Origin: a virus
Strand: one strand, 5' to 3'
Virus record (IMG/VR): IMGVR_UViG_3300025617_000003
Location: 1 to 32,736 of that record
Length of the DNA stretch: 32,736 nucleotides
Part shown: piece after piece, positions 1 to 6,414 of the stretch
Layout of the letters: each line of letters starts with the position of its first letter
How positions within the stretch are numbered: the stretch's first letter is position 1
Position numbers and translations under genes: made by a program
Notes under the pieces: model-generated
Databases searched by the model: none
What the model was told of the DNA's origin: nothing
The model's input: the letters and a program-made list of their open reading frames with translations, nothing else

Positions 1-127
1 CATCTTCTTTCTCGCCAATCTTTGACTCAAGGCTTTTATAAGCACTCTCTAAGTCTTCTGCTGTTTTGTACTTACCAGCAAGCAATTGCTCCGCAGCATC
101 TGCTTCTGCGCTTTGCTCTGTAGTTTC
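1..127. repeat. 127-bp terminal direct repeat (left copy)
   Basis: Bases 1-127 are identical to bases 32610-32736. The gene running off the left edge resumes in the same frame at the right edge, so the window is a circular molecule cut open with an overlap. An exact 127-bp overlap fits an assembly (k-mer) overlap better than a real packaged terminal repeat, because the repeat lies wholly inside the scaffold gene. Confidence 0.95.
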
Positions 128-193
128 TACCTGATCTTCTACAGGTGCTTCAGTAGTGGCCTCAGTATCGAGAAGTGTATTTTCTTCAGACAT
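1..193 (-). CDS. Capsid scaffold protein, N-terminal part (continues at 32736)
   Basis: This is the 5' end of the scaffold gene that ends at 32065. ATG at 193-191 gives MSEENTLLDTEATTEAP, an acidic, disordered N-terminus, and the frame runs through base 1 into 32609 without a stop. Joined over the circle, the protein is 245 aa. The start overlaps the last codons of the preceding 88-aa gene (stop at 186-188), which suggests translational coupling. A start within the right-hand part alone would need an internal TTG at 32694 and would lose 36 residues, so 193 is the better start. Confidence 0.85.
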   Translation of the reverse strand, partial: MSEENTLLDTEATTEAPVEDQVETTEQSAEADAAEQLLAGKYKTAEDLESAYKSLESKIGEKED

Positions 194-452
194 TGTTTTT
201 CACCTTATGGGAATGATTTATACGAGCCTCAATAAGGCCAACGATATAACGCTGGCCTTCCAAGTGTCGCAGTTCTTCTGTTGAAACGTGTGGCCCATTA
301 ACCATTTCAATAGTTATAGACCGAAGGTATTGGAGAACAGCCTTGCCTGCTGGCTTGCTAAATATTTCAGCAACATTAAGGCTGATCTCTCTGTCTTTTG
401 CCTGTGGGCGCTGAATACCATCTACGCCCACGTTGATTTTGGCTTTTTCCAA
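186..452 (-). CDS. Hypothetical protein between portal and scaffold (88 aa, TTG start)
   Basis: Small protein of unknown function between the portal and scaffold genes. The only reasonable start is TTG at 452-450, with GGAG about six bases upstream; the next in-frame ATG would remove most of the protein. The sequence is mixed alpha/beta with no membrane segment or recognised motif. It starts just after the portal stop (456) and its end overlaps the scaffold start (193), so it is part of the head-assembly operon. Position suggests a head-assembly or head-completion accessory, but that is inference only. Confidence 0.7.
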   Translation of the reverse strand: MEKAKINVGVDGIQRPQAKDREISLNVAEIFSKPAGKAVLQYLRSITIEMVNGPHVSTEELRHLEGQRYIVGLIEARINHSHKVKNNV

Positions 453-455
453 AAG

Positions 456-2000
456 CTACTCCAACGGTTGTGGTGCAGCCTCTGGTGCAGCTTGTTGCTG
501 CTGTGACATTTGCTGCATCATTGCAACTATTTCTCTACGCTCTGATTCGTCACGAATCAAGGTGTCAGGTACACCAAATTTTTTCGCGAGGTATGCAGCG
601 GTCTCTTCTGAGTTAACCAATACTTGAGTAAGCTCAGGTCCAAACGCTGATTGAGCAAGCTCCATAAAGCGAGAAACAGATGTAATATCTGCATTTGATT
701 GCGCCTGCGCGAGAGGTGAAACAGACTTAACCTTTACCTCACGCCCGTTGACAGTGGGTATATCTATACGCCCTTGTTTTTTAAGGATATAAATGACGCG
801 CTGCAATACTGGCTGCACAAGCTCTGCTTGCAATCGGCCAAAGGCTGAACCCACACGGCGAGACAGATCAGCCATACGTTCAGCAACCTCAGTTGCAGAG
901 GCTGGTGTCCGGTCAGGGTTGCCAAGCATGTCGTTGTAGAGAGCGCGTTTAATATTCAATCTCATATCTGAAAGAATTAATTGCGCTACGTCAAAACTAC
1001 CAGCAGCTTGAATAGGCTGCAATCCGCTTGAACCCATTGCTTTTGGAATGATCGTGCCGGGGACCAAGTTAATAGTATCCGGGTTAATTACTCCGTCGTC
1101 TTCCATCTGATAGATGCCAGAGATAGCCATCTGAGCATTTTCAAGGATTAGTTCTATCGTAAGGTTGGTTGTCTTAATTGCAGATAGGGCGTTAATTAGA
1201 GGGCCGCGGCCATAAACTTCACCAGCACACTTAGACCATCGGAAGCATATGAATGGATTAGATCCAACGCCCTTCATTTCTTTAGAATAGACTACGCTTT
1301 TTGTAGTCATACAAATTGCATAACTAACGTAAGCCTCTTCATTTACTTTGCTGTAATCACGGCAAACTATCTCAAGAATAGTAGTTGTCTTTTCAGGTGA
1401 GTTCTGGACTTGGTTCATCAAGTCAGGAGACATCTTCGCTTTTGGGTAAAGAATAGTTATCTGGCCGAACTTTATACCCTTACGCTCACGGAATACATGG
1501 TCGATCTTATCATCAGGGCCAGTATCAAGAACAACATGAGGCAACGGAATAGCAGAGAAGTTAACGGGATTAACTGAATCCCCTTCTTCGCAAACCAATA
1601 CACCAGTACCAACTGCTAAATCCATAAAGGATTCATGCACTTCCTGTGAGAAGTTTGAGTTCTGTAAGACCTCGAACACATAGTCAGTAACTTCATCAAG
1701 GTCGTTATTAACTGCATCCCTTTGATCTTTAGGGATTTCTGATCCAGCTGTTAAGTCTGCCCACCTAGCAAAGTTAGGGACAAGCCCTGATTGCAGACGA
1801 GAAGCAAACTCTTGTACACCAACAACAGCAGTTTCATCAAAGATCTTATCGTCTCTGCGCTGTCCGGGCGTTTCATGGTAGAAGGATTCACGCTGTGGTA
1901 GCGCGTACTCATAGCACTCATCGAATAACGGCACAAAGTTTTCACGCTTTGCTTTAGCCGATTCATAGAGCTTCATGTATTTTTGCGCTACATTATCCAT
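456..2000 (-). CDS. Portal protein (T7-like head-to-tail connector)
   Basis: 514 aa, close to the usual size (about 510-540 aa) of podovirus head-tail connectors. In this family twelve copies form the ring at one capsid vertex through which DNA enters and leaves and to which the tail tube attaches. The N-terminus (YMKLYESAKAKRENF, then LPQRESFY) and the central VYGRGPLINAL segment at about residues 265-275 followed by a long helix are typical of T7-type portals. The C-terminus is Gln/Ala-rich (QQQQAAPEAAPQ) and probably disordered. The start overlaps the stop of the upstream 123-aa gene at base 2000. Scaffold and capsid follow in the usual order. Confidence 0.93.
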   Translation of the reverse strand: MDNVAQKYMKLYESAKAKRENFVPLFDECYEYALPQRESFYHETPGQRRDDKIFDETAVVGVQEFASRLQSGLVPNFARWADLTAGSEIPKDQRDAVNNDLDEVTDYVFEVLQNSNFSQEVHESFMDLAVGTGVLVCEEGDSVNPVNFSAIPLPHVVLDTGPDDKIDHVFRERKGIKFGQITILYPKAKMSPDLMNQVQNSPEKTTTILEIVCRDYSKVNEEAYVSYAICMTTKSVVYSKEMKGVGSNPFICFRWSKCAGEVYGRGPLINALSAIKTTNLTIELILENAQMAISGIYQMEDDGVINPDTINLVPGTIIPKAMGSSGLQPIQAAGSFDVAQLILSDMRLNIKRALYNDMLGNPDRTPASATEVAERMADLSRRVGSAFGRLQAELVQPVLQRVIYILKKQGRIDIPTVNGREVKVKSVSPLAQAQSNADITSVSRFMELAQSAFGPELTQVLVNSEETAAYLAKKFGVPDTLIRDESERREIVAMMQQMSQQQQAAPEAAPQPLE

Positions 2001-2371
2001 TAGCTGCTGAACCTATCATAATAACCAATACCGCCGCCGAGTCCTGTAATAAGGCTTCTGCGCCCTCTTGACCCAGACCGCCTAGATGCGCGACCAGCAG
2101 TGGCAATATCCCCAAATTGCGCAAGGCGATCTTGACGTATATTAGCAGAACTTACAATCTTACTGGCTTCAGCTTGACGCTTTGCTTCTTGTTCAGCTTT
2201 GTAAGTTTCTATTGCGTCTCTTCTAGCGCGTTCAAGATCTGCTGCTCTTGCTTCTGCTGCTGCCGCTTGCTCTGCCGCTCTCGCTTCTTCCGCTGCCGCT
2301 TCTTGTTGGGCTTGCTCTGCCGCAGTATCTTCTGCTGCTTGCGTGGAGCCGCCGCCTCGGGGAAAACACAT
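2000..2371 (-). CDS. Hypothetical Ala/Glu-rich coiled-coil protein (123 aa)
   Basis: Not recognised as a named family. The N-terminus is MCFPRGGGS, followed by a long charged Ala/Glu/Arg helix (about residues 11-85, including AAAEEARAAEQAAAAEAR), then a Gly/Arg/Ser-rich C-terminus (RRSGSRGRRSLITGLGGGIG). It lies between large terminase and portal and overlaps the portal start. Small proteins with a Cys plus Gly run at the N-terminus occur at this place in other podophages; a structural or assembly role is a guess. ATG at 2371 is preceded by AGGAG (minus strand), which supports the start. Confidence 0.8.
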   Translation of the reverse strand: MCFPRGGGSTQAAEDTAAEQAQQEAAAEEARAAEQAAAAEARAADLERARRDAIETYKAEQEAKRQAEASKIVSSANIRQDRLAQFGDIATAGRASRRSGSRGRRSLITGLGGGIGYYDRFSS

Positions 2372-2431
2372 ACTAATCTCCTATATCTACCTTCTGGATA
2401 TGCACAAGATAAGCGATAAATCAACGCACAA

Positions 2432-3952
2432 TTACATCCTTGACCAAAGACCTTGCCTACGCTCTGGCCTTTTCTTAGCAAAAACATCGAATGAACGTCC
2501 AGCCACTACAGTTTTCGCTGGCTTTTGGCTGTTCATTAAGGCTCTTCCCTCCCCCGCGCCAAGAAATAGGTACTGCGCAGCATCGTGAACGTGCGAAAAC
2601 ATATTCTTGTCTGGCTTGTCATCAAACCTTTCACCGGAAACCTGCATCCTTTTGTAGGCATACCCGCCTTCAAAGCCTTTGATTAGCTGTGGACAGCGCC
2701 GATCTATTAATAATGCTGGCTTACCTTCAACCATCTTCGTCAACTGGGAGGAAACCGCCTCAAGTCGAAGGTCAACAGAGTTGGAGGGCGCAGGAAAAGC
2801 CCTCAAGCCAGCTCCGCGCATGATGTGAAAGGGAGTTGACTCATCAGTTTGCGCGCGGAAATCTCCTGACGGATCGCCATATATAATGACTTCCCCGGCA
2901 GCGGCGAATCTAGTCGCCAATTCTTGTCTTAGCACTTCAGAGAAGCGCACGATGCCCATATCTACAGCAACAATCTCTGACTGCACGAACCACCTGCCTC
3001 GAACCTTCTGCCCGATAACTGCGGCTGGCGTCAATCCAAAGTCTACGCCCACATAAAGCGGAACATTAGCGGCTACTGGAATCTCTTCCTTAGCAACGTG
3101 GACTTCTGCTGCAAACATTGGATACACAGGCTTTCCTTCTTGGATATGCCCCAATCTATTCATAACATAGACATCAATCCAAGACTTAGTTTTACCCCGC
3201 ACTAGGTTGGGGTAGTAACTCTTCATCATATTCTTTTGATTCTCAGCATCCTTGCTAGGAACGTAGTCTTCTATCTCACCTTCCGGGGACTTTTTTTCGA
3301 CCATGCCAGCGGGCTGCGTAAAGAAACTCCAGTTATCTGGTTTGACCAGCATCTTAGCTTGCTCACGCGGTATATGATCTGGGATTGGTACTTCTCCAGA
3401 CATAATCGGCCACCAGTGATCTTCTTCAGGAGCGTTGGTATCGGCAATGACGCCAGTCCAAGAAGGACCGCCATCACGCATAGAAGGATAACGACCCACA
3501 CGCATAGTACAGGCATCAATAATACTCTTAGGTATTTCACGCGCTTCATTAATCCAAATACCAGTAAGCTCCAAAGATAGGAGTTTCTTGACATCTTCTG
3601 GGCGGTCGAGTGCAAGGAAGAGAACCTCAAGTTCAATGTCACCTTTTTTAATATTGTGGGTGTATGGGACAGACCAAGTAAACTTTCCCCAGTCAGACTC
3701 AGGAAACCAGTCAAGCCATGTCTTAATCGTGGTAGTTCTGAGCTGTGGGTTGGTGTTTCTTATGATCGCCCACCTACTCTTACGAGTTCCATCAGGAGAT
3801 TTTTCTTGTTGTAAGGCGCGGCGGAATACTTCGACACAGCAAGCAACGGATTTGCCAGAGCCAACGGGGCCTCTTATGCCACGAAAGAAGGTATCGTCCT
3901 TCATAAAACCCTTGAGGACTTCACCGTCCGGCTTGTACTTAAAGTTGACCAC
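2432..3952 (-). CDS. terL: Terminase large subunit (ATPase and nuclease)
   Basis: 506 aa packaging motor protein. The N-terminal ATPase has Walker A GPVGSGKS at residues 28-35, a Walker B-like GIWINEARE at 131-139 and a coupling motif near ADTNAP at 170-175. The C-terminal RNase H-like nuclease has VGVDFG with D304, YGDPSGD with D360, and HVHDAAQYL with D457, the expected three acidic positions. The terminase pumps DNA through the portal and cuts the concatemer. The start overlaps the stop of the 66-aa gene. The small terminase lies about 1.7 kb upstream, separated by seven small genes, which is an unusual spread for terS-terL. Confidence 0.95.
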   Translation of the reverse strand: MVNFKYKPDGEVLKGFMKDDTFFRGIRGPVGSGKSVACCVEVFRRALQQEKSPDGTRKSRWAIIRNTNPQLRTTTIKTWLDWFPESDWGKFTWSVPYTHNIKKGDIELEVLFLALDRPEDVKKLLSLELTGIWINEAREIPKSIIDACTMRVGRYPSMRDGGPSWTGVIADTNAPEEDHWWPIMSGEVPIPDHIPREQAKMLVKPDNWSFFTQPAGMVEKKSPEGEIEDYVPSKDAENQKNMMKSYYPNLVRGKTKSWIDVYVMNRLGHIQEGKPVYPMFAAEVHVAKEEIPVAANVPLYVGVDFGLTPAAVIGQKVRGRWFVQSEIVAVDMGIVRFSEVLRQELATRFAAAGEVIIYGDPSGDFRAQTDESTPFHIMRGAGLRAFPAPSNSVDLRLEAVSSQLTKMVEGKPALLIDRRCPQLIKGFEGGYAYKRMQVSGERFDDKPDKNMFSHVHDAAQYLFLGAGEGRALMNSQKPAKTVVAGRSFDVFAKKRPERRQGLWSRM

Positions 3953-4152
3953 TAGCGAAGACCTTTATCTACACCAAACTTAATCATACGCTCAACAACT
4001 TCGGGGCCAATGCTTTCAATCAGCTTGTCGCACTCAGCGTCAGTAATAAATGACTTGCCGTGCTTTGCTTCAACGTAAGCAAACTCAGTCTTTCTTACTA
4101 TGCCGCGAAGAAGAGAAAGCTCCATTGGCTTTAGTGTACTAATAAAGCTCAT
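3952..4152 (-). CDS. Hypothetical protein upstream of terL (66 aa)
   Basis: Small, mostly helical protein (MSFISTLKPMELSLLRG... ending MIKFGVDKGLR) without a recognised domain or membrane segment. It overlaps the 93-aa gene upstream by four bases (ATGA type) and touches the terL start downstream, so all three are probably translated in a coupled way. The position directly before terL suggests a packaging accessory, but the sequence does not show one. Confidence 0.75.
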   Translation of the reverse strand: MSFISTLKPMELSLLRGIVRKTEFAYVEAKHGKSFITDAECDKLIESIGPEVVERMIKFGVDKGLR

Positions 4153-4430
4153 TTGGAAGCCTTTGCTCTCATGCGGCTGATCTTTTCAGACTCTGTGTCC
4201 AGCCTATCTTCAACTGTACGCAGCTTTTTCTCAATTGATCTGTAATGAGGGTTGGCTTGGTTCAAGCTATCACCAAGATCTGCCATCTTATTCGTGTACC
4301 AACGCAGAGACTTGTCCAGCAATGTTGCATTGGGCTTGTCCTTCATGCGTTCAATCCCGCTCTGCATAGAAATGAGCTGGCCTTCAAGCATCTTGTACTT
4401 CTTGAGCAGTGTCTTGTGCTTCTCACTCAT
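4149..4430 (-). CDS. Hypothetical coiled-coil protein (93 aa)
   Basis: The chosen start is ATG at 4430 (MSEKHKTLLKKYKMLEG) rather than the longer frame to 4490, because the extension is an Arg/Pro-rich stretch antisense to the Lys-rich tail of the neighbour. Charged residues with regular hydrophobic spacing (KYKMLEGQLISMQSGIERM, then RSIEKKLRTVEDRLDTESEK) predict two long helices, probably a coiled coil. Function unknown. It sits four bases after the 79-aa gene and overlaps the 66-aa gene by four bases. Confidence 0.75.
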   Translation of the reverse strand: MSEKHKTLLKKYKMLEGQLISMQSGIERMKDKPNATLLDKSLRWYTNKMADLGDSLNQANPHYRSIEKKLRTVEDRLDTESEKISRMRAKASK

Positions 4431-4434
4431 GGTC

Positions 4435-4674
4435 TTACTTCCCTGTCTTGGCCTTGGCCTTCTTTTTCTTGGGCTTGGAGTAAGCCTCATTCACATCTGG
4501 TGTAGATGGATCATCCCCAGACAGCTTGCCATCGGACTTACGGGCCCGAACAGGCTCTTCGCCCTCAACTAAACGCCGTGATGTAGGCGTGTGAGTCTTT
4601 CCGCTGTAGGTAACACCCGCAAGAAAATGAGTATCGCCAGTGTAAAGCTCACCATCCGTTGTATAAAACGCCAT
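4435..4674 (-). CDS. Hypothetical protein with lysine-rich tail (79 aa)
   Basis: The N-terminal half (MAFYTTDGELYTGDTHFLAG) looks like a small beta fold; the C-terminal half is disordered and ends in KPKKKKAKAKTGK. It overlaps the stop of the 38-aa gene by one base. A basic tail like this suggests contact with nucleic acid. It is the last of five neighbouring basic products between the two terminase genes. No named family recognised. Confidence 0.72.
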   Translation of the reverse strand: MAFYTTDGELYTGDTHFLAGVTYSGKTHTPTSRRLVEGEEPVRARKSDGKLSGDDPSTPDVNEAYSKPKKKKAKAKTGK

Positions 4675-4790
4675 TACTTGTACCCCTTCTTCAACAATGT
4701 CTTTTTAGCAGCAGGCTTCTTTGCATATTCCTTAGCCGCTTTCATACCAGCCTTGGTATAGGCAAACTTCTTTCCTTTGACATTAGGCAT
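4674..4790 (-). CDS. Very basic mini-protein (38 aa)
   Basis: ATG at 4790 gives MPNVKGKKFAYTKAGMKAAK and a C-terminus AKKTLLKKGYK. About one third of the residues are Lys and only one is acidic. A longer frame to 4865 exists but lies over the neighbouring coding frame, so the short form is preferred. It overlaps the upstream 79-aa gene (stop at 4783) by eight bases. Short Lys-rich proteins of this sort recur in marine phages; a DNA-binding role is inference. Confidence 0.65.
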   Translation of the reverse strand: MPNVKGKKFAYTKAGMKAAKEYAKKPAAKKTLLKKGYK

Positions 4791-5022
4791 TTCGATACTT
4801 CCTTGTCTTTTTTGCGATGGACTTAGGCTGAGAAACAAACTGTTTGCCCTTCTTCGTGCCTTCACGCTTGGCCTTGGTAGTAGCCGCGTACTCAGCAGCG
4901 GTCAGGGACTTGATGGCTTTCTCTGGAAGATAACGCTCACCAGTTTCTTTAGAAGGTTTGCCGCTCTTAGTGCGCCACTTCTGCTTACCCCAATCTAGTA
5001 AAGACTTCTGCGACGCTTTCAT
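4783..5022 (-). CDS. Small basic protein, DUF5872-like (79 aa)
   Basis: The segment SLLDWGKQKWRTKSGKPS followed by ETGERYLPEKAIKSLTAAEY resembles, from memory, the DUF5872-type proteins seen in several viruses and bacteria; the function of that family is not known. The protein is rich in Lys and Arg and ends with KSIAKKTRKYRNA. It overlaps the 57-aa gene by four bases and the 38-aa gene by eight. A profile search would confirm or reject the family name. Confidence 0.75.
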   Translation of the reverse strand: MKASQKSLLDWGKQKWRTKSGKPSKETGERYLPEKAIKSLTAAEYAATTKAKREGTKKGKQFVSQPKSIAKKTRKYRNA

Positions 5023-5192
5023 CGGTAGCCTCCACCCTTAGCCTTATATTCTTTGGCAAGCATCTGGGCCTTTCGAGCAGACCACTGTCCGGGATTGCCG
5101 CCCTTGCCACCAGCCTTAATGCGCTTGAACAATGTCTTCCGCATACCCGGCTTGGTATAATTCCCAGCCTCATTAACCCTAGACTCAGCCAT
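5019..5192 (-). CDS. Small basic protein (57 aa), terminase cluster
   Basis: ATG at 5192 gives MAESRVNEAGNYTKPGMRK and ends AKEYKAKGGGYR. It has 14 Lys/Arg and 3 Glu among 57 residues. The GKGGNPGQWSARKAQMLAKE segment is, to my recollection, a recurrent motif in marine phage proteins of unknown function. The longer open frame to 5315 is rejected because it lies over the coding frame of the 105-aa gene. It overlaps neighbours by eight bases (upstream) and four bases (downstream), indicating coupled translation. Confidence 0.75.
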   Translation of the reverse strand: MAESRVNEAGNYTKPGMRKTLFKRIKAGGKGGNPGQWSARKAQMLAKEYKAKGGGYR

Positions 5193-5502
5193 TCTTCTTG
5201 GTCCTCTCGTAACGAGCAAGTAAGCTCTTACCCTTCTTTCTTGCGCTAGCTTTGGAAGACGCGCCCCATGCTTGAAGGCTAAGAAGAAGGCGGGTGGGTC
5301 TACCCTTGGAGTCACGCTCTGGGCCCTTCATATTGCCCATACGAGAAAGAAACGATCCCTTCCTGCGCATCTCAGTAGGACCAGAAGGGGCGCCCTTAAC
5401 AGGAGCCTTCAACGTACCCTTCTTATAAGACGCACGGCCCTTCGCATTTAACCCACCCTTCGGGTTCTTACCTTCTTTCCTAGTCCAAGCCTCGGTCGCC
5501 AT
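5185..5502 (-). CDS. Small basic protein, DUF6321-like (105 aa)
   Basis: The chosen start is ATG at 5502 (MATEAWTRKEGKNPKGGLNA), which begins at a conserved-looking block; the extra 13 residues of the longer frame (MLLLIFFCHRVFE) look like untranslated leader. The segments WTRKEGKNPKGGLNAKGR, SFLSRMGNMKGPERD and RPTRLLLSLQAWGAS resemble the DUF6321-type proteins of phages and some bacteria (recalled, not searched). Very basic. First gene after terS, from which it is separated by a 144-bp gap, so it may begin its own transcript. Confidence 0.78.
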   Translation of the reverse strand: MATEAWTRKEGKNPKGGLNAKGRASYKKGTLKAPVKGAPSGPTEMRRKGSFLSRMGNMKGPERDSKGRPTRLLLSLQAWGASSKASARKKGKSLLARYERTKKNG

Positions 5503-5646
5503 CTCAAACACCCTGTGACAAAAAAATATTAGCAGCAGCATAGAGCCTTTTTTGCATATTGCTAGAGTGGGGGACCACTAGCTAGTAATACTGTCGGAGT
5601 TTTTAACCCCCTGTGCCATATACCGGGCTATCTACAACCAATTTAC
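5503..5646. other. 144-bp gap between terS and the basic-protein cluster
   Basis: No open frame with a ribosome site seen. Contains a perfect five-pair hairpin, AGTGG/CCACT at 5566-5579, with loop GGGA read on the plus strand. It lies just after the terS stop in the direction of transcription and has no T run, so it is not a clear terminator. A leaky terminator, RNA processing site or packaging-related site are all possible. Confidence 0.4.
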
Positions 5647-6027
5647 CTAGCCAAGATCTATTGACACCTTAATATCACCAGCAACCTGCACCTGTGACCG
5701 GTCTATCGGCTTGTACCCAGCGCGGTCCAGTAAATCCTTGCTAGCCTCTAGCTGAACGTACTCAGACTTAGCCCCCATAGCTAGCCGTCTCACCGTCCCA
5801 GCTGCCAAGGTAGCACTTAGCCCAAATTCCTCATTCATCCTCTGCATCAGATACTGTTGCACATGTGGTAGCTTCATCGTCTTGGTTGCAGTTACTCTTC
5901 CAGACTCACCGCTACTATATCCAGCTATCTCTGCGGCCTTAGCGATCGTACACCCGTTTGCTACAATGGTGTCAACTAACGCTGTCTGTTTCTCAGTCAG
6001 CTTTCTTGTATTCGGAACATTAGTCAT
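5647..6027 (-). CDS. terS: Terminase small subunit (DNA recognition)
   Basis: 126 aa. The segment TEKQTALVDTIVANGCTIAKAAEIAGYS is a helix-turn-helix of the kind found at the N-terminus of phage small terminases, followed by a helical oligomerisation region (TATKTMKLPHVQQYLMQRM) and a C-terminal part ending IKVSIDLG. In this family the oligomer recognises the packaging site on phage DNA and recruits the large subunit. It is the first gene of the long leftward unit. The C-rich tract at 6059-6081 and the operator-like dyads lie directly upstream, and a binding site for this protein could be there. Confidence 0.8.
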   Translation of the reverse strand: MTNVPNTRKLTEKQTALVDTIVANGCTIAKAAEIAGYSSGESGRVTATKTMKLPHVQQYLMQRMNEEFGLSATLAAGTVRRLAMGAKSEYVQLEASKDLLDRAGYKPIDRSQVQVAGDIKVSIDLG

Positions 6028-6058
6028 CCGTACTTTCTATCCTTTATCCTCATGCTTG

Positions 6059-6081
6059 CCCCCCTCTCCCTCTCTCCCCCC
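6059..6081. other. Pyrimidine mirror tract upstream of terS
   Basis: An uninterrupted 23-base C/T run of near mirror form, six C at each end around a TCTCCCTCTCT core. The minus strand is all purine with G runs of 6, 3 and 6. Such tracts can form triplex or G-quadruplex structures. On the minus strand it lies in the leader of terS. Confidence 0.6.
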
Positions 6082-6097
6082 ACACAGCACTATTTCG

Positions 6098-6280
6098 TCA
6101 GGCTCTGTCAATATGTGACGTAGCGTCACTAACGTAAATAGGTATCATAGTACCTCGTTTAGCTGTTGACATGCTAAACATACTATAACCCACATCGAGT
6201 ATAAGTATCGCCAATTTAGATAGGCATTGCCGCCGTTCTCCGTCGATCAGAACATCCTCTCTCTTTGTCCTGCGTGCCAT
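6098..6280 (-). CDS. Possible small protein upstream of terS (60 aa, uncertain)
   Basis: An open frame from ATG at 6280 gives MARRTKREDVLIDGERRQ, then a hydrophobic middle (LAILILDVGYSMFSM) and an end TSHIDRA. Composition is credible for a real protein, but GGAG upstream is only about one base from the ATG. The frame also covers three palindromic sites that look like operators, and it lies antisense to the early leader. It is either a short first gene of the leftward unit or chance. Conservation of the frame in relatives would decide. Confidence 0.3.
   Translation of the reverse strand: MARRTKREDVLIDGERRQCLSKLAILILDVGYSMFSMSTAKRGTMIPIYVSDATSHIDRA
6115..6129. promoter_or_regulatory. Operator-like 15-bp palindrome, copy 1
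   Basis: GTGACGTAGCGTCAC is an inverted repeat with six-base arms and a three-base centre. It differs by one base from GTGACGTAACGTCAC at 10150-10164, which lies in front of the recombination genes. On the minus strand a TTGACA (6111-6106) starts three bases beyond it, so a bound repressor could cover a leftward promoter; no convincing -10 box follows. Confidence 0.6.
6140..6155. promoter_or_regulatory. Second dyad in the divergent control region
   Basis: AGGTA and TACCT form a perfect five-base inverted repeat around TCATAG. It is centred about 25 bp from the first dyad and about 21 bp from the third, close to two helical turns each, which suits proteins bound on one face of the DNA. Binding is inference. 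Confidence 0.4.
6157..6179. promoter_or_regulatory. Third dyad, overlapping a TTGACA box
   Basis: GTTTAGC and GCTAAAC are perfect seven-base arms around TGTTGACAT. The centre contains TTGACA (6166-6171), a consensus -35 box for the plus strand. No well-spaced -10 follows: TATAAC at 6184 is too close. The promoter call is therefore weak, but the dyad is clear. Confidence 0.5.
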
Positions 6281-6295
6281 GCTCCATCGAAAGTT

Positions 6296-6394
6296 CGCAA
6301 GGGACGCTGCGCTCTTCGCCCTTGCGTACTTCAAGCGCCGTCCCGGCGTCTCTGGGCATGTCTCTGGGCCTGCATCGAGAGGATGTCCCTCTCG
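6296..6394 (+). promoter_or_regulatory. Structured early leader with three hairpins
   Basis: Three perfect stems lie in the leader of the first rightward gene: CGCAAGGG/CCCTTGCG (6296-6303 with 6319-6326), CGCCG/CGGCG (6336-6340 with 6344-6348) and CGAGAGG/CCTCTCG (6376-6382 with 6388-6394). The last ends a few bases before the ribosome site AGGAGAA at about 6401. GTCTCTGGGC also occurs twice, at 6348-6357 and 6360-6369. This may be a regulatory leader or small RNA; no known riboswitch class is recognised. Confidence 0.5.
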
Positions 6395-6414
6395 ACTAAC
6401 AGGAGAACTAGGAA

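Noticed and set aside
1-127. Terminal repeat as a T7-type packaged direct terminal repeat
   Set aside because: It lies inside the scaffold reading frame and is far from the terminase and early genes; an assembly overlap explains it more simply.
2209-2487. 92-codon minus-strand frame over the end of terL
   Set aside because: Overlaps the 123-aa gene in another frame; the last half is an Arg/Gln/Lys run produced by shifting Ala/Glu codons, and it has no ribosome site.
4252-4572. 106-codon plus-strand frame in the terminase cluster
   Set aside because: Antisense to the coiled-coil and Lys-tail genes, hydrophobic/Leu-rich shadow of Lys/Glu codons, and against the direction of every gene around it.
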